From positions 31,865,120-31,929,119 of the forward strand of contig JBANSL010000010.1 of the NCBI GenBank assembly GCA_037127255.1: a DNA stretch of 64,000 nucleotides. Reading direction: 5' to 3'. A model generated the notes under the pieces. That model did no database searches. It was not told the origin of the DNA and was given only the letters and a program-made list of their open reading frames with translations. Below, piece by piece: positions 58,820-64,000 of the stretch (position 1 is the stretch's first letter; every line of letters starts with the position of its first letter). Source of the DNA: Persicaria tinctoria. Its lineage: Eukaryota; Streptophyta; Magnoliopsida; Caryophyllales; Polygonaceae. The position numbers and the translations under genes were made by a program.

Positions 58820-59394
58820 TTATGACTTTGTTTTGTTTGGAGTTTCTATTGAACCCCTTTAGACCTTTAGCTTTATCCTCTGGGAGAATGATTCTCCATG
58901 ATTGCCTTTCTTATGGGAGAAGTGGTTTATCCCATAGTCTTGTTTGCAATTGTTGCCACGATACTTTCCCCCTTTTGTACCCTCGTGAATTTTTAGGGTT
59001 ATTATCCCCCATTTAGGTTGACATTCATCGGATCTACAACATTACTAATTTACCCCAATTTTACAAAATTTTCCCAAATTTCTTGTTAATTATATTTTCA
59101 GTTTAAATTATTTTTTCACTTTTGAATTTTAGTCATGGTATCAAAATTGGTTTAATCGGATATAGTTTGTATACCAATTAGTAATTTTTAAAATTCATAT
59201 TATTTTTTGTTCACGAGTGATAGTAGGTATTATTCTTGGTCATTTTTATTATTAATTATCATGCAAGAACTGTGAAATATTGTGTGTGTGTACACACGTT
59301 TAGACATGCAGATATGTATGAAGTGAGAAGATACATAGGTATGGTGTTGTCGGTTTGACCACCTACTCCCATTTTGGGTTTGGTAACCAGTAAG

Positions 59395-59852
59395 CAGAGG
59401 CGGATCCTCTTTAGGGCCAGTGGTGGCAGTCGCCCCCCAGTCGAAAATGAAATTTAACATACATATTCCTCTTGTCGATAGCTTCGATTTGATATATTAT
59501 AAGCTCAAATCCGATATCCGAGCAAAAAGTTATAAGCGTTTCAAATTTCAGCACTGAATTACAATATTTCCGACATCATTTACCAACCGATATATTTTTT
59601 TATTGTAATTATCATTTATTAATTTCATATCTTAATAATATAATTATATCCGAGAACTTTAAATTAAGAGGTTATATTGAAATATTTGAAAACTATGAAA
59701 TAAATCATGCAAGATTTATGTTTTTATTCTAGTTACATATCCATAATATTGATGATTTTTCGGGGAAAAAAATTAGGGATTAATTTTACATACAATATTT
59801 TTTTATCGTAATTTTTCGCCCCCTCAATTAACAAGTTCAGGATCCGCCACTG
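59395..59852. mobile_element. Non-autonomous hAT transposon, 458 bp
   Basis: The termini are CAGAGGCGGATCCT on the left and, reverse-complemented, CAGTGGCGGATCCT on the right, a typical plant hAT inverted repeat. An exact 8-bp direct repeat CCAGTAAG flanks it (59387-59394 and 59853-59860), the usual hAT duplication size. The interior has no transposase. It is nested in copia element E. Confidence 0.93.
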
Positions 59853-60686
59853 CCAGTAAGTAGTACCTTATATTATATATTTAGTTTGCATGCAGTGGTT
59901 TATAAAAAAAAATTACTCATTTTGTTAGTTGATTTCTTGTAACGTATTTTCAACGTATACTGACTTAAATAAAATCTTGCATTCGAAAATCAAGCTAAAA
60001 GAAATGGTAGCCTAGGTTGGGTTGAGTTTTAGTATATATTTCATTTTCCCCCTTTCCATGCTTTTCTTTTCCCAACTTAAAACACTACCACTACCGCCTT
60101 CAACTTCATACCTCCCTCCTTTTCATCATCATCCACCTCCATCTCCCTCATCCTCTCTCCGATATCCTTTCAAACAAAAAAAAAAATTGACCGAAACCGA
60201 TCGTGTTTGTCGTTTGTGGAGTGGCATTAGCGGTTTTGGTGGTTTCCTACGTTGTTTCGGTGGTCAAGAATTGTCGGTGTAACTAGGCTTTTAGATAATG
60301 GAGGTTCCCACAAGGCATGTTTAAAAAACGAAGTCCAAAATGGTATTGTATTATATAGTATTTTTACAAATATCTTGTAATGACTCTAGATCTACTGATT
60401 TTGTTTTGGAGGGAGGGATTTTCGAAATTCTAAGATGAAATTTCTGTATTTTATTTTCGAAAAATTCGTTTTTGTATGAAAACTCATGAAGATGTATTGA
60501 GCCTCTTTCCGTGTTCCATGGTTTGTGATTTTTGAAAACGGATCTGAAGAAGAATAATGTAAAACGGGAAGATATCAGGGTTTTACGAGTTTCTAATGTA
60601 GAGGATCCCTATTTGGGCAACTAAAGAGCATACTCCTCTAAAAATTGATTTTGGTAAAAACGTTTTTAGATCTCATGCTAATAATG

Positions 60687-60890
60687 TGTTGTATATTTTT
60701 TGGAATTTGGGATGAAATGGAAGATTTAGATAGCTTGAATCTATTTTCTCTTGATAATCTTTACATTGAGTGCACACTCTGATTTATAGGGGAGGATGTA
60801 TGTATACATTTTGTTGCGTGTGACCATGAAATACGGGAGAAAATTCAGAACTTGGTTTATTCAGCTAGTTAAATGGGGTAGTACACAACA
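60687..60890 (-). mobile_element. 5' LTR of copia element E
   Basis: 204 bp starting TGTTGTATATTTT on plus and ending ACACAACA. On the minus strand it is followed by CATTATTAGCATGAGATC, a possible degenerate initiator-Met primer site. Confidence 0.75.
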
Positions 60891-60988
60891 CTAGGCCACT
60901 AGGGTATATTTTTGGTGCTTTATAAAACTATTCCTAAAATTGAAAATAAAATAAGCAATTCCCCGTGTATTCAATCCCTAATTCCACT

Positions 60989-61919
60989 AAAATACCGAGT
61001 ACAAACAAAACAAGAAAAAAAATATCTAGAGAGAGGGGCTCCTCCCTCTCTCTAGATTTTTTGCCAACCAAAAATGAGAAATCAAAAGTGGGAAATCCTT
61101 CCTAACTACCCCTAATCTCAATCCCCCTTCAAAAATCAAACATCTTTGGCCAAATCAGCCTCACCAATTCCTCAATTGTGAACCCCTCTTCTTCGATTCG
61201 TCCTCCAATGGTGTTTTCATGCGGGTTGCAAATTGGGTCCTTGGCGTGTGTGCTTCTTCCCAATCTCTTCTCTCTCCTCGCCGAGTCTGCCTCCTTGCGG
61301 TTCCGTCTGGGTTTGTTGTCTTCTCTTCTTCTCCGGTTGCCGATGATCCGCCGTCCATGTGCTCGGTGGTTTCGTTGGCCGCTGGTCGGCGGAGGAGATT
61401 CTTGGCCTGGGCCCGACTTCATTCCTTTGGGCCCAAGGCTTTGCCTTGGGCCCTAAGCGGCCCGTTTTGGGTATTTTTATAAAAAATTAAAAAAAAAGGG
61501 TGAAAACTGATTTGGCTAGGTCTGCCGGATTGCTTGCGGTGTGGTTGTGGCTTTTGGGCTAGCGACTTTTGAGTGGTGTTCTTCTCCTTTGTCGACGCGC
61601 GAGAGGTCGTGGACGTGATCGAAACCTGAAGACTCGTTGATATCCGGGTCCAAATCTGAGGTTTCCACTTAGTTCCCCAGGGATTCCCTGCGTGTCTCTA
61701 CCAACCGGCAGATGAGTTGTCGCACACTGCTTCCGTTCCTTCATCGATAGTACTAGCCGGAGTTTGTAACTGCACTCATGTAATTTGGTCATTATGTTGT
61801 GTTGTTTTATGTTTGCTCTCAGCTTGTATTGACGGGTTATCCGTCGCCGATTTTTTCGGCCTCTCGACCCACCGGGCCCGTCGGGTGTCGAATTTTTACC
61901 TAATCGAAAAAAAAAAAAA
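60989..61919 (+). mobile_element. L1-derived insert with both ends and a 16-bp target duplication
   Basis: AATCCCTAATTCCACT occurs at 60973-60988 and again at 61920-61935, directly after a poly(A) tail (61906-61919). The 5' part holds a 14-bp-arm hairpin (ATCTAGAGAGAGGG at 61024-61037, CCCTCTCTCTAGAT at 61044-61057), similar to stems seen in plant L1 5' leaders. The 3' part ends with the LINE tail blocks also seen at 56101. The middle has no long ORF, so this looks like an internally deleted L1 with both ends kept. Confidence 0.85.
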
Positions 61920-61935
61920 AATCCCTAATTCCACT

Positions 61936-63126
61936 CCTTCAAGCTTCGTTCTTTTTTCGCTAGTGCGATTGTGGAATTTTTGATAGACCGACAATCACGA
62001 GTGCCGAACTGCCGACTGGAGGTTTCAAATTTGCAGTCCAAACCTAATCTCAGGTTAGTTACAATTTCAATTCAGTCGAAATCCCTTACCCCCATTTTCC
62101 TATTGAGATTTCGTATCAAATTCATCCGTTGTTTGCTAGTTGCTACTTGGACTAGTTATCACTTCATCAAACCCTCGCCTGATTATTTAATTTCATAATT
62201 TCATGATTCATATCTGTCTGGATCTGTGAATTGAGTGAAGTTCTTGGCCCTTTAGCTCATACAGTGCTGCATGTACCACACTACTTTCGACCACTGAATG
62301 GGAATTTCCATCAGATTAATTTGAACAATTGCATCATGTCATTGTCATGTTCTTGATTGATACTCATTGATTGTAAATTTCTCCGAAGATAATTTATGCG
62401 ATTGTGCATTAACTTCATGTATATAGTCCTGTTAAAGTTGACGGGTGTGCGAGATTTTAGCTAGTGGTTGCAGCTAAACTCGCAGTCTCACATGAGTTGG
62501 TCTTTGGCTGTTCTTGTGGCTATGTTATGATGTTCTCTCGATGCTTCTTGAGGTGTTTTACATGGCTGTATATGTGATAGATATTGATTGGTGACAATAT
62601 GAACCCAAGTGTCCTAAGATGCTTACAAGCACTAAAGTTCGAAAACCTAAATTGAAGCTTATGGCGGTACTTTATAATTAACAACATTGACTGTAAAATG
62701 CTTGGAGTTTAGTTGCGATTGGACATTACCTTTGTTTAGTCTTGTTAGATTAAGCTAGTTGTTGCAACTAAACATATTGTGGTCTGCTCTCACATGAGCT
62801 GGTAATTTAGCTGTTCTTATTGCTTCTTGAGGTGTTGTTACAGGGCTGTGAAGACGATGGATAGTAAAAATGTCTCACCTACCATAAAAATGAATAATTG
62901 GACTGTGACAATATGAACCCAAGTGTCCCGTATCATGTTTACAAGCACTAACGTTGGAAACTTTAATTGAAACTGATGGTGGTACTTCATAAGTCATGCA
63001 TTATGTGTGCCAATTAGTTTACCACTATATGCTGATGCCTCCCCCTTTTATTTGTGTGTTTTTGTTATCATGTTGTGCTGCCTTCTTGGCGTTAAGGGCT
63101 TTCACTGGAGAAGCTAAACCAGGAGA
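61936..63126 (+). other. Upstream region and likely 5' UTR intron of the RWP-RK gene
   Basis: No coding frame of note. A donor CTCAG/GTTAGT at 62053/62054 and acceptors near 62842 (TTACAG) or 63096 (GTTAAG) would fit a 5' UTR intron. The interval holds a diverged tandem duplication (62456-62700 versus 62745-62995). Splicing is inference and needs transcript data. Confidence 0.4.
62456..62995 (+). repeat. Diverged tandem duplication of about 270 bp
   Basis: Both halves carry in order GCTAG(T)GTTGCA-ACTAAAC, CTCACATGAG(T/C)TGGT, GCTGTTCTT, TGCTTCTTGAGGTGTT, GTGACAATATGAACCCAAGT and TACAAGCACTAA. Spacing differs slightly between the two. Confidence 0.8.
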
Positions 63127-63894
63127 ATGAACTCTCAGCAAAATCAGAAGCTGAACTCAGAGCAGTCTCCTTCATTCGACGAAGTCTCTAAGCTCTTCTC
63201 TTTGCCCCTCTCTGAAGCTGCTGATATCCTTGGTGTTTCTGCAGTTGTTCTGAAGAAGATATGTGCTGATAATGGCCTTGAGAGATGGCCGCACCGCAGG
63301 TATCTGGCCGGGAAGAGCATCGAAGAAATCAAGGAAGCTGCAAGAGAGAGAACCAAAGGACTTGCAAGCTCCTCTGGTTCCCAAATCAAGGACAAGGCGT
63401 TACAATCTCCTCAGGAGATGTCCAAGTTGAATGCGCAACAACAGCCTGGAAGCAGGAGTGTCTTCACATTGCGGCCCCACCTGGATGCGTTTACTCCAAA
63501 CTTTGCTATTGAAACCTCATCCAACTTGGACGAATTCAAGTATGGATTCCCATCAGATGGATTATCAGCCTCCAGTAATAAATGGTGGGGTTGGGAAAGT
63601 GGCAGCCCTTCTGATCATGATAAATCTGAATCTGTTGACTCGCTTAAACTCGAATCCGAGAGTAGTATGAATGATGATGATGATATGAAAGCTGATCTCC
63701 CAGAGAAAGCCGAAGGTAAAATGAACGCACCTGAATCTGAAGGTGGTGCCCAAGAAATGGGTGCATTATCGGCTATTAGAAAACGAGCATTGGAAGAAGG
63801 ACAAGAAACTCTGAAGTTTGGATTCTGGAATGAATTTGAAGTTGAGAAGGTTGGCAAGAAAGAGAAGCTGCTGCTTGCTCGTATATTTGGCTGA
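63127..63894 (+). CDS. RWP-RK domain transcription factor, small type
   Basis: 255 residues in one exon, from ATG 63127 to TGA 63892-63894. The RWP-RK domain covers residues about 18-72: FSLPLSEAADILGVSAVVLK, then ICADNGLERWPHRRYLAGK. These plant DNA-binding proteins include NIN-like and RKD factors, which act in nitrate response, nodulation or gamete and embryo development. Here the motif is RWPHRR (53-58), with Arg in place of the usual final Lys. No PB1 domain is present, so this is not a full NIN-like protein. Residues 73-210 are low-complexity, Ser/Glu/Asp-rich. The last 43 residues (ALSAIRKRALEEGQ, then EKLLLARIFG) form a second conserved-looking block. Nuclear location is expected. I cannot name the orthologue; RKD versus another small RWP-RK group is open. 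Confidence 0.88.
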   Translation: MNSQQNQKLNSEQSPSFDEVSKLFSLPLSEAADILGVSAVVLKKICADNGLERWPHRRYLAGKSIEEIKEAARERTKGLASSSGSQIKDKALQSPQEMSKLNAQQQPGSRSVFTLRPHLDAFTPNFAIETSSNLDEFKYGFPSDGLSASSNKWWGWESGSPSDHDKSESVDSLKLESESSMNDDDDMKADLPEKAEGKMNAPESEGGAQEMGALSAIRKRALEEGQETLKFGFWNEFEVEKVGKKEKLLLARIFG

Positions 63895-64000
63895 AAATTT
63901 GTGGAAGATGGCGATGATGAATGCCTTATCCTCTTGGGCAATAGAGTAGGGTTTAGGATCAGAGGTTTTCAGTGTGCAATTAGGGATAAATTATCCTCAA
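63895..64000 (+). other. 3' flank of the RWP-RK gene
   Basis: The first bases of the probable 3' UTR. No poly(A) signal is visible before the window ends. Confidence 0.5.

Larger units (their letters stand above)
56820..60890 (-). mobile_element. Decayed Ty1/copia retrotransposon, minus strand (element E)
   Basis: LTRs at 60687-60890 (5') and 56820-57014 (3') both begin TGTTGTATATTTT on the plus strand. The flanks TTAGG (56815-56819) and CTAGG (60891-60895) fit a 5-bp duplication with one mismatch. A polypurine tract (TTCAAGGGGGAG on minus, 57015-57026) adjoins the 3' LTR. Readable pieces on the minus strand are a zinc knuckle (58819-58778), pre-integrase (about 57990-57830), integrase start (about 57780-57690) and RNase H (57503-57198). 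Most of integrase and reverse transcriptase is deleted. A hAT element is nested inside. Confidence 0.85.

Noticed and set aside
60022..60282. Pro/Ser-rich ORF of 86 codons as an exon
   Set aside because: It lies inside copia element E, has low complexity and no recognisable continuation.

Overview
The window is plant nuclear DNA, most likely from a eudicot. It has an intron-containing CWC22 splicing-factor gene, an RWP-RK transcription-factor gene, and many plant-type LTR retrotransposons, LINEs, SINEs and a hAT element. Two host genes lie in the right quarter (about 48.5-55 kb and 62-64 kb). Almost everything else is transposon, often nested. I cannot name the species.

Layout. 1-1380: 3' end and LTR of a plus-strand Tat/Athila-type Ty3 element. 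1381-8520: a minus-strand Athila-like Ty3 element with a long gag ORF and a broken protease, but no reverse transcriptase. Its coding linkers and LTR are filled with 18-bp palindromes. 8521-9480: another LTR-like remnant with its own GC-rich palindromes. 9640-15974: an L1 LINE remnant split by a short-LTR Ty1/copia element (9766-15555). That copia element carries a captured thaumatin-like fragment and about 60 small hairpins that share a C-N-GAA-G loop. 15975-34990: a non-coding LARD-type Ty3 element in the tandem form LTR-internal-LTR-internal-LTR(partial). The middle LTR is visibly a recombinant of the two outer ones.

34991-42850: LTR debris holding a 3.7-kb non-LTR element with a C-terminal restriction-like endonuclease (35439-39141), bounded on both sides by (TAA)n. 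42890-46649: a decayed, truncated copia element. 47798-48069: a tRNA-derived SINE. 48495-54888 (minus): CWC22 in seven coding exons whose phases all fit, with a LINE insert and a (TTG)n-tailed SINE in its introns. 56101-61935: LINE 3' ends, a minus-strand copia element (56820-60890) containing a hAT element with an 8-bp target duplication, and an L1-derived insert with a 16-bp duplication. 61936-63894: leader and coding exon of a small RWP-RK protein.

No operon-like functional grouping exists here. CWC22 acts in the spliceosome and exon-junction-complex loading, and the RWP-RK protein is a likely nuclear DNA-binding regulator. The strongest candidates for something undescribed are the constant-loop hairpin array in the copia element, the 18-bp palindrome families shared in design by unrelated LTRs, and the (TAA)n-flanked endonuclease-bearing non-LTR element.
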